64,000 nt of DNA from Mangifera indica (taxonomy: Eukaryota; Streptophyta; Magnoliopsida; Sapindales; Anacardiaceae): assembly GCF_011075055.1 (NCBI RefSeq), contig NC_058141.1, positions 992,001 to 1,056,000 on the forward strand, read 5' to 3'. The notes below the pieces were generated by a model. It was not told the origin of the DNA and searched no databases. It saw nothing but the letters and a program-made list of their open reading frames with translations. The translations under genes and the position numbers were made by a program. This document shows positions 1-12,900 of the stretch, piece after piece (position 1 is the stretch's first letter; each line of letters opens with the position of its first letter).

Positions 1-1408
1 CACTATTTCTTTACATACACTTTAATATGTATTTTGAGTAATGCTATATATATCCATTTTGAATACATATTTATATGTGTTATCATGTGATTAAGTGTTT
101 TTTTAATCTTTAATTTAAAATCATCCTATGACACACATAAATGTGTATCTATTTATATATCTAAAATAAGTATACATAATTTTATTAATATATTTTATAT
201 GTAAACCTAGGCTAATAGATATCTACCAATGGTGCAAACATAAAAAAAATATAAAGTCTAGATGGATGTAACAGTTGTATTTTATTAGGGCTTGTAGAAA
301 AGAATTGTGAGATCTGAGAAACAAAGAAACCAGACAGATAAAATAAAGGAACAGGGGAAAGAATACAAAGTAGTAGAGTTGAAGAACCTTATGGGATTTG
401 GAATAACAGCTTCTGGTAGTTCTCTTCTTAAAATTTTACACTAACAGCAATACCACTGGAAAAGATAGACACAGGCAATGAATATGGGATATATGTACTC
501 AACACTCAATTTTATAACGATGAACTTCAAGAAAAAAATGACATTCGAAGCAAAAAAAAAAACCAGCATAGACTAACCGTGATTGATAAGTGATAGTCAT
601 TTAGACACAAGGCATGTTGATTGACATCGACTAACACCCTTCTATCCTTCTATCGTGGTCGACAGTGATTGACAAAACAGCGTCGATCACTATTCATTTT
701 CAACTTCTAATCGGATTTCAACCGACTTTGACGAACCAAAACGGAAGAGAAAGCGGACCTGAAATTGCTTTCAGGAGAGACGGAGAGGAATTTTAAAATG
801 AAATTAGGGTTACAGAGCCTATTTCGGAGTGGATTCAGCGCTTTCTCTGCTTCTGGAATCGGTGAGTTTTGTCTGATCGATGGAAGAGACAAAGAGATTG
901 AGACCAGGGAGAGAAATGGCGGGAGAGAAGTGAGGAGTAGGGCGGGGTTGGGTTGGGCTGGACTTTAATATTGTGTTCGGCAATTACTGGGCTTTCTTTA
1001 AATTAAAAAAATTGTTGGGGTAAACCCATTGAAATAGATTGGATTCAAATCAAATTAAAACATAAACAGAATCGAGCTCAACTTAAATTCTAAATGATCA
1101 GTTTGTGTTCATTCAATCTGATCAAAAATATCATTGGAGAGTTGCTAATGAGATTAATAATGTTATCAATAGGATTAATAGTGTTAATGAAAAGAGATTC
1201 AAGTGGAGCTACCAAGCAAAAGCTCCTGCTTAAATCAAACCAAATATCAAATCCAGTTAAGCTAACCCAATTCAAATACAACCGTAATGGACACCTTACT
1301 AATGAATAAGATTAAATTTGACCCAAGCTACTCCTAAATTTGACATCATTTGTCTATTAAGTAATTGGCAATTAGCAACAGTATATCTTCTTTGACTGTA
1401 TGCTGCAG
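1..1408. other. AT-rich intergenic stretch, no supported gene
   Basis: No convincing coding exon. Positions about 55-180 hold a copy of the AT-rich palindromic MITE-like repeat seen elsewhere in the window. Positions about 1015-1300 contain Glu/Leu-like GAGCTC and AATCAAATC motifs resembling decayed hAT-type repeats. A moderately GC-richer patch at 700-970 opens short frames on both strands; it could be an untranslated exon of a gene lying to the left, but nothing in its translation is recognisable. Confidence 0.5.
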
Positions 1409-2244
1409 GTATCAGGATATTGTGGCCTTCTTTTCAGAAGCCCTGTTATTCTCTATGAGATAATGGCCTTTCTTCTTCCTGGTCTGACGAGAGCAGAGAG
1501 AAGGCTCTTGGGGCCAATTGTTTTAGGTTCCTTAGTACTTTTCTGAACTGGTATTGTCTTCTCTTACTGGGTTCTGACTCCGGCAGCCTTAAATTCTTTG
1601 TTACTTACGCTGAAGGGGTTGTGGAATCTTTGTGGTTAATTGATCAATACTTCGAATTCGTACTTATGCTCATGTTCAGCGCAGGGTTGTCTTTCCAGGT
1701 AAAGGCTCTCCACTCCTCCTCCGGGCCCGTTTCTTACGTCCACAAAGATGACATTATACCATGTAATCAGCCAACATATTTGATATTTCCATCCAGGTAT
1801 TAAAAACACTCGAAGAAATCAATTCATCACATTATACCAACTTCTTAATAAGTTGATTAGTTTAGTACTTTTAATAAAATATAATTAAATTTTAGTTTTT
1901 TCTAATAAAGAATGTAAAAATTTGATTTTTTTCATAAAATAATAATAATAATAATAATTCTCCGATACCTTTAAATGTTGTTATCTCTTTCTATCTGTAA
2001 TGGTATATTTGGATTAGTGACCAATAAATCTTAGTATCACTACTGAAGTTGAAATTTCTTTCTTTCCATTTTAACCAGTGATGTGATTATTCAGGTTCCA
2101 GTCTTACAACTTCTGCTGGGACAAATGCTGTTGTTGTCGCGGTAGCTGTACTTACACCGTCAACTGATCCTCTTACTCAGATGCTTCTTGCAGCACCTCT
2201 TCAGGGTCTTTAGTGCATGGATGGTTAAGCTTACAGAACGATGA
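1409..2244 (+). pseudogene. Decayed copy of chloroplast Sec-independent translocase TatC (C-terminal exons)
   Basis: Two exon remnants translate to the C-terminal part of plant cpTatC, the polytopic thylakoid subunit of the twin-arginine translocase. The first (1409-1698) reads [16 protein letters not shown], then [19 protein letters not shown], and after a frame change YAEGVVESLW and FVLMLMFSAGLSFQ. The second (2095-2244) reads VPVLQLLLGQ, then AVLTPSTDPLTQMLLAAPL, and finally AWMVKLTER before a normal TGA. A GT..AG intron (1699-2094) lies between, so this is not a processed copy. Lesions: in-frame TGA at 1544, a one-base loss near 1594, loss of about 19 codons near 2126, TAG at 2211 and a small deletion just after it. 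The N-terminal half is absent upstream. It is convergent with the GCIP gene, whose stop lies about 160 bp away. A functional TatC gene presumably exists elsewhere. Confidence 0.85.
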
Positions 2245-2402
2245 GAATATGAAGTATATGCAATTTGGAGATTCACGACGCCCCTATATTACCAGAGGAG
2301 TGTAATATAAAAGCAGAAAAATGTTCATCAACAAGTACCAAAATTGTTCTAGATTTTCAATGTTAAAATTCAGCAACATGATATGTTTCTCTCCCGCTCG
2401 CT

Positions 2403-5400
2403 CTAATTGCTCACAGAAACGTTCTGCAATTTTGCTTCTAAATCGGTTGTACTTGAGCAATCTAGTTCAGAATCCAATTGTTTCAAAGAATTCCTCAAAC
2501 CATCACATACCTGAACGAAAGCTTCAGAGGGACTACTTAAACTTTCTACTTCCTTCTGAAGTTCATTGGTAATGCTGGATATTTTCTCTGAAACTGCCTT
2601 CATAGCTAAAACCTCTTGTGGTGGGTAAAGACAGGCTCCAAGTTCATCAATCTGTACTCCGAATCCTTGACAAAACTTCAATAATTTTTCCAGAGAATCG
2701 ACAAATTTATCATTATCATCTGGATTCTCCAGCTTAAGCAAACCTGTGATCATGCGGATTAGTTCCTTGATGACAACAAGTGTCTCCAACACAATCCCAA
2801 TTGCCAATTGAGCTACTTTCATCTCTTCAGGTGACAAGTCATTGCCTATATCACCCAAACTGGAATTTTCATCATCTTGAGCTCCACTGTCTGCATTAGT
2901 AGAATCATCATCGGGAGCTTCATTTGGATCAGAGGGACTGGGTTTGAGCTCCTTCATCTCACGAAGAACATCCTTCATGGAAACAGCAACTTTTGTCATA
3001 GCTCGTCCAATTGCTGTGATATTTGTGACAGGAGTCTTCTTAAGAGCAGTGCAAGCTTCCCAAACTACGCCAACGAACTGTGGCATTGCATGTGCTTGAT
3101 CTTTATTGTGAGATCCTGCCAGCATTTAGTCAGATTTTGGTCGTTTTGACAGGGAAAATAAAAAATAAAAACATTTTCCTTACGAGGGCATGTAACAACA
3201 CAGTAATTGTGATATAAAAGACATTAGAATAATCTATGCCAAGTGATAGAATCCCACCTGTAAACCTGCAACCAAACACAACAAACAAATACCAATGCAC
3301 AACCAATTTTACAGAACACAAACAATTAAAAGAAGAGATTAATGGACCCAAGGTTTAGCAAAACTGATGAATTACTAGAACTTCAAGGGAGAAGGTCTGA
3401 GTTTGAGTCTCTGTCATGTTTGTAAAACTATAACTTACCTATTGCAGTGGTTATGTGTCCAATCACTGTGTCCTAAGGTTTGGCCATCAACCAATTCCGG
3501 GCGGGGTTCCTTGGTAACCAAAAAAAAAAAAAAAAGAGGAGATTGATGCTTATTTCTCTAACTGAGTAGGACTTAATAGAAAATCTCCCTTCCTCAATCA
3601 CTTAGTTAAACAAAACTCTGGCCATTTGAGGTGCTGGTAAACTCCCTAGCCTTAGCTATCTAGAATTCTCTTTTTACTCCATTTTACAATTTTTCCTAGC
3701 TCTAGGGGTGTGGATACAAACTGAATCAAGCTCAAACACTCCTTAACTCGAGTTTAACCCGAATAAAAAATTGAACTCAAGTTCATTGAGCCAAGAGTTC
3801 AACTCAATCCTTAAGTTTGAACCTCGATTCAAGTTCATGACTCGAATTCATAGCTTAAATTTTTCACCTAAATTTGTGATTCGAGTTCTTGACTCATTAA
3901 CAAAATGAAAATTTTACCCAATAATCAGTAAAACAACGTCATTTTAACAATTGTTTAACAAAACTTAAATCAGTCCACAAACCAAACTTGAACCAAATTG
4001 AGTCATCTGTCCAGCTCATCAGTTAAATCGAATTGAACTCAGCCTAACTCGAGTTTGGTTCGGTTTTAAAAACGAATTTGCCCACCTCCTGACTCGAACT
4101 TAGCTTAAATTCAACCTAAACAAATTTGAATCAAATCAACTTTCGAGACTGAGTTAGCTCGATTAGGGTCCAACCCACCCAACTCCTATCCTAACTACCA
4201 AATCATTCTCCTCCCTCTCCTCTCTTGCGGTCACGTGGATCTTCTATAAACATTTTACCCCTTAACCACTTTTCACGTGTGTGTCCCTTTCTTCTAGTAT
4301 AGACCTCGAGAGGTCTATCACAATGCCAGCCTAAATTTCTTAACAACACAATGATCATTCTCAAAAAAAAGTATAATAAGAGTCTACCCAAGTCATTCAC
4401 AAACCTAAGATCTTACAACTTAATCTACACAATGATTTAAGTTAATTATAACAACCCAACTCCTATCATAATTACCAAATCATTCTCCTCCCTCTCCTCT
4501 CTTGCGGTCACATGGGTCTTCTATAACCATTTTACCCCTCACCCGCTTTTCACATGTGTGTCCCTTTCCTTCTAGTATAGACCTCCAGAGGTCTATCACA
4601 AAGCCAACCTAAATTTCTTAACAAAACAATGATCATACTCAAAAAAGCATACAATAAGAGTCCACCCAAGTCATTCACAAGCCTAAGACCTTAGTACTTA
4701 ATCTATGCAATGATTTAAGTTAATTATAGCTATTTCTTAATTCTATTCAGAGGAAGCTATATAGTGCCGGAATTGAAAAACCAATTTACTCTTCGAAAAC
4801 ATCATGGATGATTACAAACAAAAGAGAGACAACTTGAGAATAGACTAGGCATCACATGCAAATAAGCAGAAGGTAGAAACATATCTGTTTTTTTGAGGTT
4901 ACGAACTCATACATAAACCACGGGGCTTTGGTCAAGGGGGCAAGTGAACCTCCTTATATATGTTTACATGCATAGACAAAACTTAGAAATGTAGTACTTT
5001 CCATGTTGTCAAACTAAGAGTTCTCTTTGCAGTCATTTTTAATACTTCTAATGCGTAGGTGTTAGGACCACAACGTATTATCCATCAAAAACAATAAATA
5101 AACTCAAAACACAATATAATAACAATGATTTTACTGATAGAAGAGATTACAAATGGATAAACCGAACAATCTGACAAGTCTAGAGCCTCCCATTTTTGGC
5201 CATTCAAGGCACTGATGGCCTCTCACAATCAACCCTAAGGCTACCCAAACTTCCTAATTCTTCTTCCCATCCCTTTGATAACCCTAACTATCCATTTTTA
5301 TAATAAAGTCTAACCAATAAGATAGGGACAAGTGTCCCTCTATCCTAATAGATGACTAGATTAATAGCATATGTTTCTTCGTCTATCAGTAAAAATAATA

Positions 5401-6656
5401 AGCTCAGATATCTGATCTAATTAACATGAGCGGAGCAGCTTTAGAGAGGCCTTCTTATCAAGCAATCTAACATATAGTTGCATTATGACATTTCCAAAAG
5501 ACTAATGTAAGTTATAGACTCATCCAAGCATCAACACACAAAAACATCATGTGATTATAAAGAAATCAGGATGTGCTGCTAGGTACAGGTGCCCAAGAGA
5601 GGGCGAGTTTACCATATAAATTGACAGATTCTTTCATCAACTTAAAACTTGAATCAACAACTTGCTGCACAGACGCATGGATGGCAGAAGAAAGAGTAGG
5701 TCCAGCACCAACTGTACTTCCATGGGTATGCAAAAGGAAACCCTGCAGGATATTAAAGTATGCTGCCATGTTCTCCTCTACTGCTTTCGCTTCTGGTGCC
5801 TCCGCAGTCCAAAGCATCCCGACTGCACCAATTAATAACACACTCAATCAAACACTTCAACCATTAAAATCAAGCCACAAAATCACCAAGAAACAAAAGA
5901 AACTACACAACCACCTCAATCAAAATTATAAACCAACCATATAAAAACAAATACACCATGAGAATTAAAGCCTCAAATAGCAAGAAATAAGAATTTCTAA
6001 AAATCTACCAACAACGATGATCTAATAGCTTAAATAAAAAAATTATACAACATAATTTCAATTAACAAGGTACAAATAACACGATACACCGATCTCAACC
6101 AAGAATTTTAATTGATTCCCCGAATCTTTACAAGCACAACAAGATCCTTGACCAAGACAAAGTGAAAGCCTTTTTCTATTTTCATGAGTCCCAAAGGGAA
6201 AAAAGGGACATGGGTATGATACAAAATTGAAACTTGCAGACCAAAAACTCAATAATTGCATTGTGAAACCCCATAAACATAACAATTATTGAACTGGGTA
6301 ACCAAAACTGAATTCCTAAAAGTTCTGAAAATTGCATAAATTGAATAAGAAAAAATTTATAAAAAAAAAAAAGCAAAAGGAGAAAGTGAGAGTACCAATA
6401 GTAGCTTGCTTGGAGACTTCTTCACCCATCTTCAAAACATCGTTCCAGCTCACTTTTTCCAGCGAAGAAGCTGCTGTTTGATCCAAAGTCTTGAAAAAAA
6501 AAAAAAAACCTCTTCAATATTTTACATATAAACAGTGAAAAAGATTAAAACTATATAATATAAATGAAAAAGAACCTGTAAGGTTTCATGGATGTTGTTA
6601 AGGTGCTCATTAAGAGTTGTAATGAGTCGCCCTTTCTCTCTTTCTCGTTTCCCCAT
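2403..6656 (-). CDS. Cyclin-D1-binding protein 1 homologue (GCIP/DIP1 family)
   Basis: Four coding exons on the minus strand join in frame to 365 aa: 6656-6576, 6489-6396, 5822-5613 and 3115-2403. All introns start with GT and end with AG; the first acceptor is an unusual CAAG after a poly-T run. The start ATG (MGKREREKGR) precedes the family-typical LNEHLNNIHETLQ. The next exon gives LEKVSWNDVLKMGEEVSKQA, exon 3 gives GMLWTAEAPEAKAVEENMAA and the GSTVGAGPTLSSAIHASVQQ block, and exon 4 gives FVGVVWEACTALKKTP and ITAIGRAMTKVAVSMKDVLR. An acidic, Asp/Asn/Ser-rich linker (about residues 175-215) separates the two helical halves. Animal GCIP binds D-type cyclins and HLH proteins and dampens cell-cycle and transcriptional responses; the plant role is inferred from that. 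Intron 3 (3116-5612) is swollen by a SINE, an hAT-like remnant and a tandem duplication. Confidence 0.88.
3345..3533 (+). mobile_element. tRNA-derived SINE with poly-A tail
   Basis: A 189-bp insertion within intron 3 of the GCIP gene, on the opposite strand to it. It has a pol III B-box-like sequence (GTTTGAGTC, near 3400) and ends in a long A run. It is flanked by a 15-bp target-site duplication, AAGAAGAGATTAATG (3330-3344) and AAGAGGAGATTGATG (3534-3548), matching at 13 positions. The TSD and A tail indicate LINE-assisted retroposition; the two TSD differences imply some age. Confidence 0.75.
3700..4180. repeat. GAGCTC-rich hAT-like non-autonomous element remnant
   Basis: Begins near TAGGGGTGTGGATAC and is built of AACTCAAGTT, GACTCGAA and AATTGAACTC variants, the same composition as the hAT elements at 28818, 31151 and 38456. 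The right end, near CCAACCCACCC, reads inverted as a diverged version of the left end. I could not fix a convincing 8-bp target duplication, so the boundaries are approximate. Confidence 0.45.
4181..4727. repeat. Tandem duplication of a ~277-bp unit
   Basis: The block 4181-4457 is repeated at 4458-4727 with a few percent divergence; both copies start AACTCCTATC and share TCCTCCCTCTCCTCTCTTGC. It lies in intron 3 of the GCIP gene and has no coding potential that I can see. Confidence 0.8.
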
Positions 6657-6879
6657 TTCTCTATGAACAAGTTGGCTTGGAGATCGGGGTTGGAGAAAAC
6701 GGGCTCTAAAAGAGGTTTAAGACCAGTCGGTCATACGACGTCGTATTTATTTGTCATTAAATTGATTGAATCCTCATATTATTTTTATTAAAAAAATAAT
6801 TTTTTTTATATTTACCAAAATTTTTAATTTTTAAATTTAAAATACAATCAAACATAAATAAGATTATTTATTTTATAAA

Positions 6880-7483
6880 GGCGAAAAAACTTGTTCCCAG
6901 CCAACGTTTGATGTAATCTTAAAGTCTCATCTGTCAACTTTAAAAAATTCAAACACCAATTCATTAATAAATTTTTGTTAAAAATTTAAGTTAAGATTAG
7001 AGGTAAACCGTTATTTAATGAAAAATTTGTAGTTTCTCTTCTTGTTGCTCCTCTGGTGAAGGGAGCTAGCCAACCTCCATATCAGTACTTCTCCCCTCTC
7101 CTAGAAGATGATGAATTATCAGCTTACTTTTGATTGACCAACAATTTATAATCGTCTAGGAGAGGGAAAAGTGTCGGTATAGAAGTTGGTTGGCTTCAAT
7201 TACTAGAGGAGCAACAACAAGGGAAAACTACAAACCTTAGGGAGGAAATGTTTATTTTTCAAACCTTAGGTGAGGGAAGAAATAATAGATTTTTAAACTT
7301 AAGAGAAAAATATGATAAAATATTAGTTTTTTAAATTTTTTTTATTAAATAATAGGTTAACTCTTAACTCTAACTGAGATTTTTAATAAAAATTAATTCA
7401 TTGGTGGATATTTAAATTTTTAAAAGTTGACATGTCAGACTTAGGATTACATCAAACTTTGGGTGGCAACAAGTCTTTTAGCC
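6880..7483. mobile_element. Mutator-type foldback MITE (copy 1)
   Basis: A 604-bp non-coding element flanked by a perfect 9-bp target duplication TTTTATAAA (6871-6879 and 7484-7492). Its ends are diverged inverted repeats: the left end reads GGCGAAAAAACTTGTTCCCA and the right end, inverted, GGCTAAAAGACTTGTTGCCA. The inverted symmetry continues inward to a palindromic centre (GTTGCTCCTCT near 7043 against AGAGGAGCAAC near 7205). It lies upstream of the GCIP start. Confidence 0.85.
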
Positions 7484-7492
7484 TTTTATAAA

Positions 7493-9988
7493 TAATGTAA
7501 TTAGTTTGTGCCAAGATTTGAATAGACTCCAAGAATAGCCAAAGAATAAAAACAAATTCTAAACCCTAACATGAGAAGCTAAACAACAAAGGAGGAGGGA
7601 AGAGAGGAAAGATTACTATAGAAGAATAGAGAGAGAAACAAATTTCATTAAAAGGGCTTGCTTAATTAAAAGTCTAGATATTTTTTCTTATTTATACTAA
7701 GTTCGAAAATCACATACTGACCCTTTGACATTTCACAACTAGTAATCGAGTCCTGCAGACTTGTAACTTCACATGGTCCTCAACATTTGATTTTGGTGCA
7801 TTTTCATCCAATGTACTCTAATATCCTCTCTAAACTAAACTCTACATCCCCTCTGATTGAAACTTTTAATACGAAATAGTTAAAAAATTAGTTTAATCCT
7901 TTGAATAGGAAACCCAAAAAAAAAATAAAAAATTATATTTTATAACTGCAAAAACAAATTTGAATTTTTTAATAAAAAATAATTGTGTGATATATTTCTT
8001 TCATTAAACAAATCATATATTAAAGGTTACAATCATTAGACTTGATAGTTAGTATCATCAGATCGTATTCGTATTTTATCAATTCAAGTTTCAAGTTAGA
8101 GATATTCAACTATAACCCAATTCGAACTAGAATTGTGTCAACAATTTTAGTCATAACATAACCCTTTAATATTTGAATTAATCCAATCCGGCCTAAATTA
8201 TCCAAAATTGTCTATTGTTTCACTCTCTAAAGTGTTTTGACTGTTTTAATTTATTTACCAAATTATTTCAACCTACTATTAATAAAACAAACAATATAAT
8301 ATTTTATTTTGTTTATAAATAGTCTAAAAATTACATACTAAGCGCTTTAAAACGCGTTAATAATCTAACTAATCAAATCATATTCTTACCACTTAATAAT
8401 AATTAAATAAAAATAAAATATTATATGAGTAATTACAATTATGTAAAGATACAACTCTATGCAATCTGTAAATATTTTAACTGCTATTGATATTATTTTT
8501 TAACATTTATATAATTTATCAATAAAACTATGTATATATATTTTTGATACACAGATGATGTATCATTATATGATTGAATAATTTTGAATTAAAAATAAAA
8601 TAATAATCAATCATATGATAACACATTATTTGTATACGACTCAAATTATGTATTAAAAATGTATATACATAGTATTATTCATATTTTATCCCTAAAAAAT
8701 TCTATTAAAATAATAATTCTCCAAAACATTCGAGTTAATTTATGTCATATCGGTTACTTTTGTATAAACTTTAACACTATCCGATTTAATTTTGAATAGT
8801 ATTGAGTTGACTCAAAATAAATTTTGTATTAGAAAAACTTACCCCTAACCTGATTTCTTTTATGTCTGTCTTATCAAGTTAATAGTTTGTGTTAAAAATT
8901 GTCAGCTCTAATAATCATGGTTTTGAAAACCAAATTGGATTGATTGGTTGAAGTGGGACTCACTAACCAAAACGATTTTCGGTTCGCTTAAAAATTGTTT
9001 TTAGAGTTAAACCATTTTCGAGTAAAGTAAACCATTTAAACCGCTCAGTTAAACTAAGTAAAAAATTAGATTTGACCTAATCAACATAAAAAATAATTTT
9101 TTTTTGTAAAAAATTCATATTCAATTGAACCTATTATCTCTTCTATCAATTTTGAACATACATAACATGCTAAAATATTTCAAATTATATATTTTAATGA
9201 TAAATTATACACAATTATTTTAAAATATTATTTTTAAACCATTAACAGATCTAACCACTAGTCGACTAGACCTCTTCATCTACTAAATCAATATCTAATC
9301 TGATTATAAAAATATTAGTTATAATATCTTGATTCTGTTAGTGATATTTATAATTTTTTAAAATCATTTTCTATTGTTATTAAGACATAGTTATTGATGA
9401 TATAATATTTAGAATTGGCATCGTTCCGGATTTGGTCTAGGAAATATGTTTTTAAAAATAAATGACAAGGTGGTGAGATAAAATATAAATGAAATTTTAT
9501 ATTTTAATGATATTATGAATTAAAATTTAATGGGTTGGCTTTTATATGAATGGTTTTAATTCAAATTCAAGCTTAAATTTAAATATTGAATTAGCCCAAG
9601 AAAACAAATGGAGACTGAGTCAATCTGAACATAAATGAATTCTTTTGGATTAAAAATTAAAATCGATCTAGAGTTAAATTTTATTCAAATTTGACCCAAA
9701 TCAAATCTACCACTACACATTATATCATTGATAGAATTAATTTAAGTTGAAACAAAATTGTGAAAACATCAATTAATAATTGAATTTAATAAGTAACAAA
9801 AATTTAACTCAAAGTACAAGCAGATACAGCGATCAGAGGGCAAAAGATGCTACAGACATTTCAATCAAGACTTTACAAAAGTTCCCCTCAAAACCGAGTT
9901 ACTGGAATTGTTTGTCTTCGACATTTTCAAAACCAATTCACAAGAAATGGCCACCACGGAAAAGTCATAAAAAATTGTGACCAGCAAA
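7493..9988. other. AT-rich intergenic DNA between GCIP and ASF1
   Basis: No coding exon found. It contains one well-formed AT-rich MITE (listed separately at 8528-8672) and diffuse AATTCAAATTC/AATCAAATC tracts (8080-8170, 9540-9720) resembling decayed hAT-type repeats. The right end includes the 3' flank of ASF1. Confidence 0.5.
8528..8672. mobile_element. AT-rich ~144-bp MITE, family seen repeatedly here
   Basis: Both ends are inverted repeats (CTATGTATATA... against ...TATACATAG), and the centre is palindromic around TTTTGAATTAAAAATAAAAT with ATCATATGAT arms. A same-length relative sits at 37789-37931 in an ALIX intron. More diverged copies occur near 55-180, 14500-14640, 14900-15060, 21500-21650 and 26960-27060. 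The target duplication is not resolved because the flanks are low complexity. Confidence 0.6.
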
Positions 9989-12900
9989 CTACTGCTTGTG
10001 AGGTGGATGATCTGGCAAAGGGGGCGGTTCTCCATTCCCATTCGGATGATCAGGCGAAGGGGGTAGTTCTCCATTCCCATTCGAATGATCAGGCGAGGGG
10101 GGTAATTCTCCATTCCCATTTGTTTCGATAGCATTATCAGGTGTCGGAGGATTCCCTTCTGCAGGCGCATTATTCTCGGGATGAAAATTAATTGGAAATT
10201 TTGTGACTCTAGGCTTGTCTGCTAATATATTTCTTTGAACTTTATCAATCAAAACCTTTGGAGGAGGTTCCTCTCTTAGCTGCTCATCATCGTAATCATT
10301 GTTCACATAGTAGCCTACTCGGATGAATTCCTGTCCCAGGTATGAGCATGTTAATAGCAGCACTGTGACACCAATTATATCCTCTTCACGGATTTTCGAT
10401 GGATCCGGAGGGTCTGCCTGTCAAGAGTCCATAATGTGATTGATAAGGAGTAAAACTAAATGCTTAGACCCTAGTTCAAGAGTATGAAAAGGTGTAACAA
10501 AAAAGTACCTGGAAAACAAAACGATAGTTCCCAACATTAACAGGGCCAACAAGCACACTTTCTAGGAGTTGGTCGTAAGTTTCATCCTCAGCAGATCCCA
10601 CATAAATGAGTTTCCATTCCAAATCTGTAACAAATTAAGTGTTAAATGGGAATGCACCAAGTGGAGAAAGTAACTTCAAATATACTTTCTAATCTGAGAA
10701 CAAATATATAAATACAGTTTAAAGAATCAAATAATGCTGGATTCTATCTAAGCTGCTCGAATTCAAATTCAAACTCAGATCAAACAAATCAAGTTCAAGT
10801 CAAGGGTTGGACTCATTTTTATAAAAAGAGCCAAGTTTGAATTGATCCAAACATTCAAATTCGAATGGGCTTGAATCAAATTCAAAGTTATATTGTTTTT
10901 GAACCAAGTGAACATCAACTCATCGATCTTAAACAGAGTATTTCGGATTTAAACCAATCCTAATTTGGGTTTTGTTCGGGCTTAATTTAATCAAATCTAA
11001 CCCTAAAATTGTCATAAAAAATGCACACCCAGCAAAATGAGATTGTAAAACCTTCATACACATTTAATTAAATTGTAAAACCTTCATATACATTTAATTT
11101 AAAAAAAAAAAAAATAGTGCAACGCCAGAGGTACAATTCATTATAAGAAACGTTTAGTAGGAGATATATTGTTAAGATTGAGACACTTGTCTTCAATCCA
11201 ACGGTCATTTTTTATTATAAATATATGTTTTGAGTTTCAAAATGGGGGAAAGAAAAAATATAATAGGGTTTGAGGGCAGCCAACTTTGGTTGATTTAGGA
11301 AGGTCTTCGGCGCCTTGAATGGTCGGAAAATAAGAGGCTCCGAACTCCTCGAAATGTTCAGTTTATCTTTATAATATTTTTATTAATGAAATAGTTTTAG
11401 TTTATTATGTTTTTGTGTTTTAATTTTGTGTTTGAGTAAAATAAGAGCTGGGTTCCTAACAAATGGTATCAGAGTATTCGATCTAGCGGAAAAGATAGAT
11501 GATGGTCAGAAAAGTGAAAAGTCGCCGAAAAATGTTCATGGAGGAGGCTGACTTGAAGAAGAATCATCACACGAAGAAATGAGTCGGTGGCTACATGCTG
11601 AAAAAGTGCCCAAAAAAAAAAAAAGAAGAAGAAGAAAACAAAAACAAAAACAGAGGAAGAAGGAGATGAAAACAGAATGTCGGCAAAAGTCTGAAGAAAA
11701 AAAAATTACATTGGCAGAAAGGAAAAAACGTAGAGAAAGCAGAAGGATGAAGGAGAAGAAAGAAGGATGAAGGAGAGAAAATAAATATTAAAGAAGTAAA
11801 AAAAAAAAAAACAATTGTAAACAATGAAAAAATTAAAAAGTAAAAACAGTGGGCAACAGCTAAAAAAAAAAAACTCATCTTAAGGACAAGATGATTTTGA
11901 AAGGCAAGGAAATGTTAGGATTAGGACATTTGTTCTCAATCCAACAATCACTCTTTATTATAAATATATGTTTTGAGTTTCAAAATGAAGGGAAAAAAAA
12001 ATATATTAGGGGTTTTGTTTGAAGGTAACAATCTTTGACTAATTTAGGGAGGTCTCTGGCGCCTCGAACAGTCGAAAAATGGGAGACCCCAAACTCCTCG
12101 AAATATTCGGTTTATCTTTGTAATATTTTGACAAATGAAATAGTTTTAGTTTATTATGTTTTTGTGTTTTAATTTTGTGTTTGAGTAGAATATGAGTACC
12201 TAATATATATACTGTTCATAAAAGCAAAGAATAAAGCAGATTCTTCAAATCTATCTTTCGTATAGGAAAATACAATGAAAACTTAGATTAAAGGAGGAAA
12301 ATAAAATTCATCTGCCTTTCCTGCCAGGCATACAGACAGTTGGTTTCATAAATATAAAGACAGACATTCAAAGGCATATGAGACAAAAGTGTGCAGACTT
12401 GAAAGTTTATCTCAAAAATAAAGTCCCTACTTCAGGCTTAAAGATCAGGCAATTTCGTAGGATAAAACAGATTAACAGTGAAAACCACAGGAGTAAATAA
12501 CTTGAATATTCATAATTGCGTACTAATACAAACTACTTCACCCAAAGCCGTCATCATTGTTCATCTTTCAACACCATAGTAAAACTTAAAATATAAGAGA
12601 AAATACTTCATGATTAAGATTAAAGATCTCACAAAATAACTCTAATCCAAACCTGCTTATTAAACTTGAACCAAAAACTAGGGCCACTTAGGGGTGGATT
12701 CCAGCTGAACCCAACCTAAATAAGGGGCAGCTTAAGCTCGGTTTGAATCCATAGACAGCTAGCTCGAATGATGAATAGTGACAGCATGAAGAAGGAGAAT
12801 AATTGACAAAGAAGAAGAGTTTTGATGTGGCAAAGCCGGCAAGCCTTCAAACTCAAGCCAAGTCGTCAAGCTACAGTTTCAACTCAAGCTCAGTTCATTT

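Noticed and set aside
707..968. Short frames on both strands in a GC-richer patch
   Set aside because: Neither translation resembles a known protein and no splice partner was found; possibly an untranslated exon of a gene outside the window.
11579..11878. Lys-rich frame (+) and Phe-rich frame (-)
   Set aside because: They lie inside the TRIM interior and arise from A/G-rich low-complexity sequence; not a gag protein.
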